From NCBI GenBank assembly GCA_017410145.1, contig JAFQRJ010000015.1, positions 62,001 to 126,000 on the forward strand: a DNA stretch of 64,000 nt, in the 5' to 3' direction. The stretch is from Tyzzerella sp. (GTDB lineage: Bacteria; Bacillota; Clostridia; Lachnospirales; Lachnospiraceae). The translations under genes were made by a program, and so were the position numbers. Each line of letters opens with the position of its first letter. The stretch's first letter is position 1. A model generated the notes under the pieces. It was not told the origin of the DNA. It saw only the letters and a program-made list of their open reading frames with translations, and searched no databases. Positions 1-8,484 of the stretch are shown here, one piece after another.

Positions 1-433
1 GCTTGCAAATTATGAAGATGTTCCGGAAAATTTAATAGAAGCGATTGTTGAGTCTAACCGCACTAGAAAAGACTTTATTGCAGATAGAGTTTTAGAAATG
101 GCAGGTGGTTATGAGGCAAATAGCTCCTATGATGCAAATAAGGAAATAGAAGTAGTTGTTGGTGTGTATCGTTTAACAATGAAAAGTAATTCTGATAATT
201 TTAGACAGAGTTCTATTCAAGGAGTTATGAAACGAATTAAAGCTAAAGGCGCCAAAGTAATTATTTACGAACCGACACTTGAAGATGGAAGTACTTTTTT
301 TGGAAGTTTGGTTGTGAACGATCTTGAGAAATTCAAGGAAAAGAGTGCGGCAATTATTGCGAATAGATATGATAGTTGTCTTGATGATGTTTGCGATAAA
401 GTTTATACTAGGGACCTTTTTAGAAGAGATTAG
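1..433 (+). CDS. UDP-glucose 6-dehydrogenase, C-terminal part (partial at window start)
   Basis: The reading frame is open from base 2 to the stop at 431-433, giving the last 143 residues of a nucleotide-sugar dehydrogenase. The segment [12 protein letters not shown] matches the family signature in the C-terminal UDP-binding domain (K-S-x-S-D-N-x-R-x-S-S), followed by a Rossmann-like stretch ([13 protein letters not shown]). The enzyme oxidises UDP-glucose (or a related UDP-sugar) to the uronic acid with NAD. It precedes a surface-polysaccharide cluster, where it would supply UDP-glucuronate. The substrate cannot be fixed because the catalytic half lies outside the window. Confidence 0.85.
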   Translation, partial: LANYEDVPENLIEAIVESNRTRKDFIADRVLEMAGGYEANSSYDANKEIEVVVGVYRLTMKSNSDNFRQSSIQGVMKRIKAKGAKVIIYEPTLEDGSTFFGSLVVNDLEKFKEKSAAIIANRYDSCLDDVCDKVYTRDLFRRD

Positions 434-457
434 ATAATAAGATTGGAGAAGTACTAA

Positions 458-1651
458 GTGAAACAGGCATTAAATATTTTTATGGATTTACTTAAATCTG
501 AAATTGCAAATATTCCGATAAATCCGCATCGACTGGATTTGGTGTCTGCTGATATTATGCCTGAATTGTATAATATTTCAGACAAACATGATTTGATACA
601 TGTGATTGCCGTTGCACTTAAAAAGACAGGGGTAATAAAACGAGATGATACTTTTGGTAAAAAAGATAATGGTTTTGTGAATGACACAACTAACAATTTT
701 GTGTTGGGACTTTATTATGCCCTTGACCGTTATGAAAACATGAAATATGAAGAAGAGCAAATCAAAAGTTTGTTTGAAAAAGAAAATATAACATTTGTGT
801 TGCTCAAAGGTTCCTCTATAGGAAAATACTACCATGAACCATGGTTAAGACTAAGTTCTGACATAGACATATTAGTTCATGCGGAAGACGTAGAAAGAGC
901 TAAAGAAGTTCTAATATCTAAGTTAAATTATAAGGTTAGAAAATACAATTATCATGATATTTGCATGTATTCTCAACAAGGATTTCATTTGGAATTGCAT
1001 TTTCAAATTCTTGAAAATGAAAAAAAGATTGATGGGTTGTTAGAAAAAGTTTGGGATTATGTACATCCACTTAAAGAGGGAATGTGTCAGAGCGTAATGT
1101 CGAATGAATACATGATGTTTTATATTTATGCACACATGTACTATCATTTTTTGCATGGTGGTTGTGGAATAAGATATTTTGCGGATGTTTGGGTTCTGGA
1201 GAATAATATGGATTATAACAGAACCGAAGTAGAACGGATGTGCACAACATGTGGTATTTCAACATTTGTTTTTTATGTAAATAAATTAACTAAAATATGG
1301 TTTGAGAATGAAGAACACGAAAATGTCACAAGGAAGATGGAAGCATATGTCCTGGCTGGTGGTGTTTTTGGAGATTTGAATAGTAAAGTGTTGGTGGGCA
1401 AGACAAAAGCAAGAGGTAGAATGGGATATCTTTGGCAAAGAATTTTTATACCATACAACGAGTTGAAAATATCGAAATCTCGCCTGGATAAATATCCGGT
1501 TTTGTATCCGATTTATTTGGTTATGAGATGGTGTAAGGTTTTTGATAAAAACATTTCAAGAAAAGCATATGATGAGATTATACTGAACCAAAATATTAAT
1601 CAAACAGAAGTAAATGAGTTGAAACATTTATTTGATGAATTGAAGTTATAA
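458..1651 (+). CDS. Nucleotidyltransferase family protein (PF14907-like)
   Basis: A 397-residue protein with a GTG start preceded by GGAG at 445-448. Residues about 110-140 contain LLKGSS followed by RLSSDIDILV; this K-G and D-x-D arrangement is typical of the PF14907 nucleotidyltransferase fold (NTP_transf_5), which is common in capsule clusters. The two aspartates would bind metal. The substrate is unknown; members are often proposed to modify a sugar or lipid-linked intermediate. It sits 24 bp after the UDP-glucose dehydrogenase gene and is followed by a strong terminator, so it probably ends the preceding transcript. Confidence 0.75.
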   Translation: MKQALNIFMDLLKSEIANIPINPHRLDLVSADIMPELYNISDKHDLIHVIAVALKKTGVIKRDDTFGKKDNGFVNDTTNNFVLGLYYALDRYENMKYEEEQIKSLFEKENITFVLLKGSSIGKYYHEPWLRLSSDIDILVHAEDVERAKEVLISKLNYKVRKYNYHDICMYSQQGFHLELHFQILENEKKIDGLLEKVWDYVHPLKEGMCQSVMSNEYMMFYIYAHMYYHFLHGGCGIRYFADVWVLENNMDYNRTEVERMCTTCGISTFVFYVNKLTKIWFENEEHENVTRKMEAYVLAGGVFGDLNSKVLVGKTKARGRMGYLWQRIFIPYNELKISKSRLDKYPVLYPIYLVMRWCKVFDKNISRKAYDEIILNQNINQTEVNELKHLFDELKL

Positions 1652-1683
1652 AAAGCAAAATGAGTTTTCATTTTGCTTTTTTG
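1651..1683 (+). terminator. Rho-independent terminator after the nucleotidyltransferase gene
   Basis: AAAAGCAAAATGA pairs with TCATTTTGCTTTTT across a GTTT loop, ending in a T run. It begins at the stop codon of the upstream gene and separates it from the promoter at 1697. Confidence 0.85.
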
Positions 1684-1696
1684 TTTCGGTTTCTAC

Positions 1697-1725
1697 TTGT
1701 TTAAATTAATATTGTAGAGTATAAT
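1697..1725 (+). promoter_or_regulatory. Sigma-A promoter of the glycan operon
   Basis: TTGTTT (1697-1702), a 17-bp spacer and a perfect TATAAT (1720-1725). It lies just after the terminator and drives the sugar-transferase gene at 1785 and probably the long run of glycan genes behind it. Between it and the ribosome site there is a 7-bp hairpin, GATTACT (1749-1755) with AGTAATC (1765-1771). Confidence 0.7.
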
Positions 1726-1784
1726 AATCTAGTTAGAATAAAAAATGGGATTACTTTGTGCTACAGTAATCTTTGGAGGCTAAA

Positions 1785-2390
1785 GTGGATAGTAAAAAGG
1801 GTTACATAAAAATAAAGAGAGTTATAGATTTCACTCTATCATTTGTAGGGTTAATCATATTATTTCCAGTGTTGATTATATTGGTGATAGCTATCAAATT
1901 GGATTCACCGGGACCGATTTTTTTCAAACAAAAGAGAGTTGGTATACATAAGACACATTTTAATATTTTGAAATTCCGGACCATGAGGTCTGACACACCG
2001 AAAGATGTGCCGACACATTTGTTGGAGAATCCAGAACAGTATATTACAAGACTTGGAAAAATTATGAGAAAGTTATCATTGGATGAGCTGCCACAACTGA
2101 TTAACATCCTTAAAGGAGATATGAGTATTGTAGGTCCACGTCCGGCGCTTTGGAATCAATATGATTTGCTGGAAGAGCGCGAGAAGTATGGTGCGAACGA
2201 TGTAGTTCCGGGGTTGACAGGATGGGCTCAGATTAACGGACGAGATGAACTGGAGATTCCTGAGAAAGCAAAACTAGATGGTGATTATGTGAAGCAGATA
2301 AGTTTTGCAATGGATTTGAAATGTTTCTTTGGAACCATAGGTGTACTATTGAAATCAGATGGAGTTGCGGAAGGCAAAAAGAAAGAATGA
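1785..2390 (+). CDS. Initiating sugar-1-phosphate transferase (bacterial sugar transferase family)
   Basis: A 201-residue monotopic phosphoglycosyltransferase (PF02397), the enzyme that puts the first sugar-1-phosphate on undecaprenyl phosphate. Visible marks are the N-terminal basic/hydrophobic re-entrant segment (KRVIDFTLSFVGLIILFPVL), KLDSPGPIFFKQKRVG, KFRTMR, the LSLDELPQ motif with the catalytic Asp-Glu pair, and VGPRPA. I chose the GTG at 1785 because GGAGG at 1775-1779 is 5 bp upstream; an in-frame TTG at 1773 overlaps that site. It overlaps the next gene by 4 bp (ATGA), so the two are translationally coupled. The sugar is likely an N-acetylated 6-deoxyhexose, judged from the neighbouring reductase. 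Confidence 0.9.
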   Translation: MDSKKGYIKIKRVIDFTLSFVGLIILFPVLIILVIAIKLDSPGPIFFKQKRVGIHKTHFNILKFRTMRSDTPKDVPTHLLENPEQYITRLGKIMRKLSLDELPQLINILKGDMSIVGPRPALWNQYDLLEEREKYGANDVVPGLTGWAQINGRDELEIPEKAKLDGDYVKQISFAMDLKCFFGTIGVLLKSDGVAEGKKKE

Positions 2391-3274
2391 AAAAGATAGT
2401 AATAACAGGCGCAAATAGTTACATAGGAACTGCAGTGGAAAATTGGCTGAGTCAATATGAAGAACACTATACAGTAGAAACAGTAGACATGATAGATGGG
2501 ACATGGAGAGAAAAAGATTTTTCGAAGTATGATGTTGTCTATCATGTGGCCGGTATTGCGCATGCTGATGTTGGAAAGGTATCAGAAGAAACAAAGGCTT
2601 TTTATTACAAAATCAATACCGATTTGGCAGTTGAAACAGCTAAGAAAGCAAAGAGTGAAGGTGTCAAACAGTTCATTTTCATGAGCAGTATGATTATATA
2701 TGGCGAGAGTGGTGGCTTAGGTCACGCAAAAAGGATTTGTAAAGACACCGTGCCAAGTCCTGCCAATTTCTATGGTGACAGTAAATGGCAAGCAGACCAA
2801 AAGATACAGCAGTTAGCGAATGAAAGTTTTAAAGTTGTTATCGTTCGTCCGCCAATGATATATGGAAAAGACAGTAAAGGAAACTATCCAACGTTAGCAA
2901 AAATGGCAAAGAAATTGCCGATTTTTCCGAAGGTTCAGAACCAGAGAAGTATGTTGCATATTGATAATCTGTGTGAATTTATTCGGTTAATGATTGAGAA
3001 TGAGGAGACAGGAGTTTTCTTTCCTCAGAACAAAGAGTATAGTCAAACCAGCCAGTTAGTACAGATGATTGCTGCTAGCACAGGACACCATATCATGCTT
3101 ACAAAATTGTTGAATCCATTTGTGTGGATTGCATCATGTATACCTGGTAAAGTAAGTGGCTTGGTGAACAAGGCATTTGGCAATTTAACTTATGATAAAG
3201 AGATGAGTGTTTATCCTAAAGGGACGTATCAGATTGTTAGTTTAGAAGAATCAATAGAAAAAACGGAGCACTAA
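2387..3274 (+). CDS. NAD-dependent sugar epimerase/4-reductase (WbpV/WreQ-like)
   Basis: A 295-residue extended short-chain dehydrogenase. The Rossmann motif is GANSYIG near the N-terminus, and the catalytic Ser and Y-x-x-x-K are in MSSMIIYG and FYGDSKWQAD. Start ATG 2387 overlaps the previous stop by 4 bp. This 'sugar transferase + SDR' pair is common; family members such as WbpV reduce a UDP-4-keto-6-deoxy-GlcNAc to UDP-QuiNAc-type sugars that the coupled transferase then uses. That specific role is inferred from the pairing and from the dehydratase gene at 15766, not shown by the sequence. Confidence 0.8.
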   Translation: MKKIVITGANSYIGTAVENWLSQYEEHYTVETVDMIDGTWREKDFSKYDVVYHVAGIAHADVGKVSEETKAFYYKINTDLAVETAKKAKSEGVKQFIFMSSMIIYGESGGLGHAKRICKDTVPSPANFYGDSKWQADQKIQQLANESFKVVIVRPPMIYGKDSKGNYPTLAKMAKKLPIFPKVQNQRSMLHIDNLCEFIRLMIENEETGVFFPQNKEYSQTSQLVQMIAASTGHHIMLTKLLNPFVWIASCIPGKVSGLVNKAFGNLTYDKEMSVYPKGTYQIVSLEESIEKTEH

Positions 3275-3276
3275 AG

Positions 3277-4476
3277 ATGCAAAAACAAAAACACATATTA
3301 GTGTTAAGTCAATATTTTTATCCAGAGCCATTTCGTATTAATGATATGTGTACTGAGTGGGTAAAACGAGGATATAAGGTTACGGTTTTAACAGGAATCC
3401 CGAACTATCCACAGGGCAAGTTTTATGATGGATATGGATATACAAAGAAAAGAAAAGAAAATTGGAATGGTATGGAGATTATTAGAATCCCTTTGATTCC
3501 AAGAGGAAACAATGCAATTGGAATGATATGCAATTATCTTTCTTTTGTCGTATCTGGATTCTTTTGGAAAGTATTTACGCGTATCAAAGCGGATTACGTC
3601 TTCATGTATGAAGTTTCACCAATGACACAAGCGTTAGTTGGTGTGTGGTATGCGAGGAAACATAAGATTCCTTGTTATCTGTACGTACAAGATTTGTGGC
3701 CTGAAAATGTTGAGATTGTTACCGGTATACATAGCAAGTTGGTGTTAGGACCTATCGGTAAAATGGTCGACTACATATATAAAAGATGTGACAAAATTTT
3801 TGCCACATCTGAAAGTTTTGTAAAAGAGATTGTAAATCGTGGTGTGCCAGAACAAAAAGTCGAATTTTGGCCACAATATGCAGAAGAATTTTATCGTCCT
3901 CTTGTGGTCGATGGAGTTAAGGAAGACGAAGAATTTATTGTTACATTTACCGGAAATATTGGAGTGGCGCAAGGACTTGATATATTGCCAAAGGTTGCTG
4001 CCTTATTAAAGGAGCAAGCGTGTAAGGTAAAATTCAATATTGTCGGTGATGGAAGATATAGGGAAGAATTTGAAAAGAATATTCAAGAGAATGATGTTTC
4101 TGAGATGTTTGAATTGGTCGGAAGAAAGCCGGCAGAGGAGATTCCTCAAATACTAGCAAACAGTGATGCGGCGTTTCTGTCATTTATGGATAACCCGTTG
4201 TTTGAAAAAACGATTCCGGCAAAATTACAATCTTATATGGCTTGCGGCATGCCGATTATTGCTTCGGCATCTGGGGAGTCTAAGAGAATCATTGAAGAAG
4301 CCGGATGCGGTGTCTGTTGTCCGATTGGAAACGTGAAAGATTTGGCGGATTCTATTTTGGAAATGTCTCGGATGCAAGAAAACAAGAGATGTGAACTTGG
4401 AAAGAATGCAAGAAAGTATTGTGAGGAGCATTTCGATAAAAAGACATTGATGGATTATATAGAGAAATATTTTTAA
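3277..4476 (+). CDS. GT4 glycosyltransferase, WbuB-like
   Basis: A 399-residue GT-B enzyme. The N-terminus (LSQYFYPEPFRINDM, then VTVLTGIPNYPQGKFYDGYG) is characteristic of the WbuB family, and the C-terminal donor domain has the usual GNIGVAQGLD and E-x7-E-like regions. WbuB proteins are thought to transfer L-FucNAc and travel with UDP-L-FucNAc biosynthesis genes, which are present here as the capE/F/G-like genes at 15766, 29327 and 30491. It starts 2 bp after the preceding stop with CGGAG upstream. Acts at the cytoplasmic membrane face on lipid-linked acceptors. Confidence 0.85.
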   Translation: MQKQKHILVLSQYFYPEPFRINDMCTEWVKRGYKVTVLTGIPNYPQGKFYDGYGYTKKRKENWNGMEIIRIPLIPRGNNAIGMICNYLSFVVSGFFWKVFTRIKADYVFMYEVSPMTQALVGVWYARKHKIPCYLYVQDLWPENVEIVTGIHSKLVLGPIGKMVDYIYKRCDKIFATSESFVKEIVNRGVPEQKVEFWPQYAEEFYRPLVVDGVKEDEEFIVTFTGNIGVAQGLDILPKVAALLKEQACKVKFNIVGDGRYREEFEKNIQENDVSEMFELVGRKPAEEIPQILANSDAAFLSFMDNPLFEKTIPAKLQSYMACGMPIIASASGESKRIIEEAGCGVCCPIGNVKDLADSILEMSRMQENKRCELGKNARKYCEEHFDKKTLMDYIEKYF

Positions 4477-4487
4477 AGAGGTTGAGT

Positions 4488-5633
4488 ATGAGTAATAGCA
4501 CATATCAAACATGTTCATGTTGTGTGATGGACACTTCTGATGAGGATATTGTTTTTGATGAAAAGGGTGTATGTCAACGTTGTAATGAATATCAACAACG
4601 AATACTGCGTTGGTGGAATTATGGAAAAGGACATGAACAGGACCTGAATAAATTAATTGGGGATATAAAAAAATCAGGAGAAGGGAAAAAATATGATTGT
4701 ATTCTTGGGTTAAGTGGTGGTCTTGACAGTACTTATCTGTTGCATCTGGCAGTTGCTGAATGGGGCTTGAGACCATTTGTTTTTCATGTGGATGCAGGTT
4801 GGAATTTGCCAGTCGCAGAAAGAAACATACAGCGAATTTGTGATAAACTTAATATAGAACTTCATATAGAGAAACTTGATTTTGAAGATATGCGACAGAT
4901 GCAGTTGGCATTTTTTCAAACGGGACATGCTGGTTTGGATGCACCTCAAGATCATGCATTTATTGCGCAGGTTGATATGTTTTCAGAAAAATTGGGTGTC
5001 AAGTACATTCTCAATGGATACAACATTTGTACAGAGATTATTGCTAATCCAGCATCGTGGAATAAAGGGGCTGGACCTACTGCAGATAAAACGTATATAA
5101 AGGATGTTTTGAAGAAGCATGGTGGATACAAAACAAAGTCTTTCGTGTATACGACGGGATTTAGACACAAATTCTGGCTGCCTTATGTCAAGGGAGTAAA
5201 AACAGTTACCCCATTGAACTATGTACCATTTACCAAGCAAAAAATAATAGATACTTTAATGGGAGAGTATGGTTATGAACCTTATAAGCAAAAACATTTT
5301 GAAGATCTTCTTACAAAGTTTTTAGAAGGCTGGTGGTTGCCTAAACGTTTTGGCTATGATATTCGAAAAGCGCAATTATCCAGTCTTGTAGTGACAGGAC
5401 AAATGACACGACAAGAAGCATTAGAAATCCTAAGCAAACCATCGCTTACAGACGAAGAAGCTAAAGATTTGTTTTGCCAAGTGGCTACTAAATTAGAGAT
5501 ATCGGAAGAAGAACTTATGAGTTATTATACTTTACCAAAGCAATTTGTTAGGTATAGGAATAATAATTGGGCATTTAATTTAGGAATTAAAATTTACACT
5601 ATTTTAGGATTGGATAAAAGAATTCGGAAGTAA
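4488..5633 (+). CDS. N-acetyl-sugar amidotransferase (WbpG/PseA family)
   Basis: A 381-residue PP-loop ATP pyrophosphatase: SGGLDSTY is the PP-loop, and an N-terminal zinc-type set (CSCCVMDTSD, CQRC) is typical of WbpG. WbpG-type enzymes convert a C3 acetamido group of a UDP-sugar to an acetamidino group, using ammonia delivered by HisH- and HisF-like partners. No HisH or HisF homologue is present in this cluster. ATG 4488 was chosen because AAAGAGG ends 6 bp upstream; an upstream in-frame TTG is unlikely. The exact amidated sugar is unknown. Confidence 0.8.
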   Translation: MSNSTYQTCSCCVMDTSDEDIVFDEKGVCQRCNEYQQRILRWWNYGKGHEQDLNKLIGDIKKSGEGKKYDCILGLSGGLDSTYLLHLAVAEWGLRPFVFHVDAGWNLPVAERNIQRICDKLNIELHIEKLDFEDMRQMQLAFFQTGHAGLDAPQDHAFIAQVDMFSEKLGVKYILNGYNICTEIIANPASWNKGAGPTADKTYIKDVLKKHGGYKTKSFVYTTGFRHKFWLPYVKGVKTVTPLNYVPFTKQKIIDTLMGEYGYEPYKQKHFEDLLTKFLEGWWLPKRFGYDIRKAQLSSLVVTGQMTRQEALEILSKPSLTDEEAKDLFCQVATKLEISEEELMSYYTLPKQFVRYRNNNWAFNLGIKIYTILGLDKRIRK

Positions 5634-5681
5634 TATTATTTGCATATAAAGATAAATGTTTTAGTATATACAGGGGTGCTT

Positions 5682-6761
5682 ATGTATAAAGGAAAAATAG
5701 TATTAATCGGCACGATACCCCCGCCTGCTGGCGGCGATGCAATGTGGGCGCAAGATTATCTTGCTTATAACGAAAAACACGGGAATGATATCCAATTGGT
5801 AAATACTTCGCTAATTGGAAAGAGAGCGAGTACAGTTGGAGAAACGAAGAACTATAGAGATGAAATTGAACGAAGTTTTATGATTTGGAAAGCAATTATT
5901 CAAACCGTTTCTAGAAGAACTACTGATATTGTACATATGAATATAAACTGTGCACCTTTAGGTACAATAAGAGATTTTATCAGTTCAATTATACTTGCAC
6001 TAAAAAAAGTTCCGTTTGTAGTTCATTGTCATTGTAATATTGCAGATCAAATAGGAGATAGGCATATTCCGTGTTGTTTATTAAAATGTATTTGTAAATT
6101 ATCAAAAAAAATCATTGTTCTTAACAATGATTCATATGAGTTTGCGTCAAAAATTGATAAAAAAAAGGTCGTTTTTATACCCAATTTTATCACTACAGAA
6201 CAGTTTCGCCCAGATAAAAAAATATTTGAAGAGTTAAAAAAAGCTGTTTATGTTGGCCATATTAGACGCACTAAGGGAATCGATGAATTACTTGAAGTTG
6301 CAAGAAATAATAAAAATATTGTATTTACATTAGTTGGTCCTATCACAGAGGATTATAAAAAAGAAGAAATTTTGGACAACAGTATAGGAAATGTTATTTT
6401 AACTGAGAGCGTGACACAACAAGAGGTTAATAAATATTTAGATGAAGCAGATGTTTTTTTGTTTCCGTCATATACGGAAGGGTTTTCTCGAGCCTTAGTG
6501 GAAGCGATGTCTAGGGGAATTCCTTGCATAGCTACTGATGTCGGGTCGAACAGAGAAATGCTTGAAAATGAAGGCGGAATAATCATTGAAGCAAAGAGTA
6601 GTGTGCAAATTAATAAAGCACTGGATAAAATTAAAAACCATAAACTCAGAGAAAAGATGAGTCAATGGAATTACGAAAAGGCTTTTAAATTCTATAGTAT
6701 TGATACTGTTATGGAAGAGATTTATCAAATATACAGTGAGGTAACCGGTGAAAAAAATTAA
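5682..6761 (+). CDS. GT4 glycosyltransferase
   Basis: A 359-residue GT-B protein. The N-terminus has the glycine-rich IPPPAGGDAMWAQ loop and the C-terminal half has VGHIRRTKGIDELLE and the donor-binding PSYTEGFSRALVEAMSRG (E-x7-E) motif of GT4 enzymes. Start ATG 5682 is preceded by AGGGGT; upstream in-frame codons lack a ribosome site. Its last 14 bp overlap the acetyltransferase gene, indicating a shared transcript. Donor and acceptor cannot be told from sequence. Confidence 0.85.
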   Translation: MYKGKIVLIGTIPPPAGGDAMWAQDYLAYNEKHGNDIQLVNTSLIGKRASTVGETKNYRDEIERSFMIWKAIIQTVSRRTTDIVHMNINCAPLGTIRDFISSIILALKKVPFVVHCHCNIADQIGDRHIPCCLLKCICKLSKKIIVLNNDSYEFASKIDKKKVVFIPNFITTEQFRPDKKIFEELKKAVYVGHIRRTKGIDELLEVARNNKNIVFTLVGPITEDYKKEEILDNSIGNVILTESVTQQEVNKYLDEADVFLFPSYTEGFSRALVEAMSRGIPCIATDVGSNREMLENEGGIIIEAKSSVQINKALDKIKNHKLREKMSQWNYEKAFKFYSIDTVMEEIYQIYSEVTGEKN

Positions 6762-7359
6762 TAGATTCTTATTTTTGTTTTTTTATAATATGAAAAGAGC
6801 AGTTTGTCATGTAATTACATCTCCATTTAAAAAGAGTTTGTGTAAGTCTTGTGGGGAAAAAGTGCTAATATGTAGCAAGACATATGCCACGTGGAAGAAC
6901 TTGGTTGTAGGAGATGATGTTTCTATTAATGAAAATTGTTCTTTTTTGAATACTAGGGCTAACATCATTATAGGTAATCATGTTATGTTTGGTCCTGGAG
7001 TGACCGTTGTAACAGGTAATCATAGAACGGATATTGTTGGTAGGTATATGAGTTCAATTGGTGAAGATGAAAAAAATGCAGATGACGATCAAGATGTGCA
7101 TTTTGAGGGTGACAACTGGATTGGAACGGGGGCCATTATTCTCAAAGGAGTAACGGTTGGTGTTGGAGCCATTGTTTCGGCAGGAGCAGTTGTAATAAAT
7201 GATGTCCCGGCATATTCGATTGTGGGTGGTGTTCCTGCAAAGGTAATAAAAATGAGATTTACTGATAATGAAATATATGAACATTGTAGAAGGTTATCCG
7301 GACAAAAAGGTGGATATTCTAAAATAAACAATGAGGAGCAAAAATGGGGAAAAAAATAA
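6748..7359 (+). CDS. Hexapeptide-repeat O-acetyltransferase
   Basis: A 203-residue left-handed beta-helix acyltransferase. Imperfect hexapeptide repeats run from about residue 50 to 165 (IIIGNHVMFGPGVTVV, WIGTGAIILKGVTVGVGAIV, then the VGGVPAKVIK C-cap typical of this fold), with a probable catalytic His in GNHRTD. It would acetylate a sugar hydroxyl using acetyl-CoA. GTG start at 6748 overlaps the preceding gene by 14 bp, and its end overlaps the next GT4 gene by 16 bp. Confidence 0.87.
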   Translation: MKKINRFLFLFFYNMKRAVCHVITSPFKKSLCKSCGEKVLICSKTYATWKNLVVGDDVSINENCSFLNTRANIIIGNHVMFGPGVTVVTGNHRTDIVGRYMSSIGEDEKNADDDQDVHFEGDNWIGTGAIILKGVTVGVGAIVSAGAVVINDVPAYSIVGGVPAKVIKMRFTDNEIYEHCRRLSGQKGGYSKINNEEQKWGKK

Positions 7360-8432
7360 TTTGCTATATTGATACGCTTCAATTGGGTGGAGCTGAAAGA
7401 GTAATGGCAAATCTATGTAATCATTTAGTGGAAAAAGGAAATGATGTCGTATTAATCAATGATCTGGAGCCTACAAAAAAATTAAAGGAATACGAGATCG
7501 ATTCACGTGTTGAACGCATTTTCTTAGACAAATGCAAGTCTAAAAATCGAGTTCTTAATAACATATACAGAGTAATCATGTTGAGAAAATCAATTCAAGA
7601 ACAAAAGGCATCAGTAATCATTTCTTTTTTGGGGCCACCTAATTTACGGATGTTGATTGCAACAATTGGATTGCGTTTGAAAAAGATAGTTTCTGTTAGA
7701 AATGATCCTAAAAGAGAGTATGGTGTTGGCGTAAAAAAGATAGTTTCTAACCTTTTATTTGGGTTAGCTGATGGAGTAGTGTTCCAAACAAAAGAAGCAA
7801 GTGAATATTTTAATATAACCACTCAAAAGAAAGCAGCAATAATTGCAAATCCAGTTAAACTCTCTTTTTTTAATCAAAAACAATTAGAAGAAAATGATAG
7901 TATTGTAGTAATTGGAAGACTTCAACCACAAAAAAATCCGAGTTTAGTTTTAAATGCATATAGACAGATTAAAGAGGAATTTCCAACGACTACACTGGAT
8001 TTTTATGGCGAAGGAGAATTAAAGGAAAATCTTATAAAAACAATTAATAGGTATGGTTTGCAGGATAATGTTTTTTTTCACGGACAAGTATCAAATACAA
8101 GTGAAATACTTGCAAGTGCTAAAGTATATGTATTATCCTCAGATTATGAAGGAATGCCTAATGCGCTTATGGAGGCAATGGCAGTAGGAATACCTATTAT
8201 TTCAACAAATTGTCCTTGTGGAGGCCCGAAATGCTTAATTGAAAACTCGGAACAGGGATTCTTGGTTAATGTAGGTGATGCAAATGAAATTGCCGAGCAT
8301 TTGCGAATAATATTGTCTGAGAAGACACTGCGAGACAAAATGCGTGTTGCCGCAAGGAAAAGGGCAGAGGATTTTAAACCAGAAAAAATTTTCAAGCAAT
8401 GGTTAGAGTATATTAACAAAGTTTGTGGTTAA
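7344..8432 (+). CDS. GT4 glycosyltransferase
   Basis: A 362-residue GT-B enzyme starting with the classic LQLGGAERVMANLCNHL acceptor-side helix seen in GT4 proteins, and containing VIGRLQPQKNP and YEGMPNALMEAMAVG (E-x7-E) in the donor domain. It overlaps the acetyltransferase by 16 bp; ATG 7344 has GAGGAG just upstream. Likely adds a hexose or hexosamine to the lipid-linked repeat unit; specificity is not readable. Confidence 0.87.
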   Translation: MGKKIICYIDTLQLGGAERVMANLCNHLVEKGNDVVLINDLEPTKKLKEYEIDSRVERIFLDKCKSKNRVLNNIYRVIMLRKSIQEQKASVIISFLGPPNLRMLIATIGLRLKKIVSVRNDPKREYGVGVKKIVSNLLFGLADGVVFQTKEASEYFNITTQKKAAIIANPVKLSFFNQKQLEENDSIVVIGRLQPQKNPSLVLNAYRQIKEEFPTTTLDFYGEGELKENLIKTINRYGLQDNVFFHGQVSNTSEILASAKVYVLSSDYEGMPNALMEAMAVGIPIISTNCPCGGPKCLIENSEQGFLVNVGDANEIAEHLRIILSEKTLRDKMRVAARKRAEDFKPEKIFKQWLEYINKVCG

Positions 8433-8484
8433 TGGTAAGGTTTAGTATTTGTAACAAGACTTGAAAATTAAGGAAAGGAAAAAG

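Noticed and set aside
4225..4776. 183-residue antisense ORF across the WbuB-like and WbpG-like genes
   Set aside because: Mirror frame of two well-supported genes, with low-complexity His/Ser/Leu content and no ribosome site.
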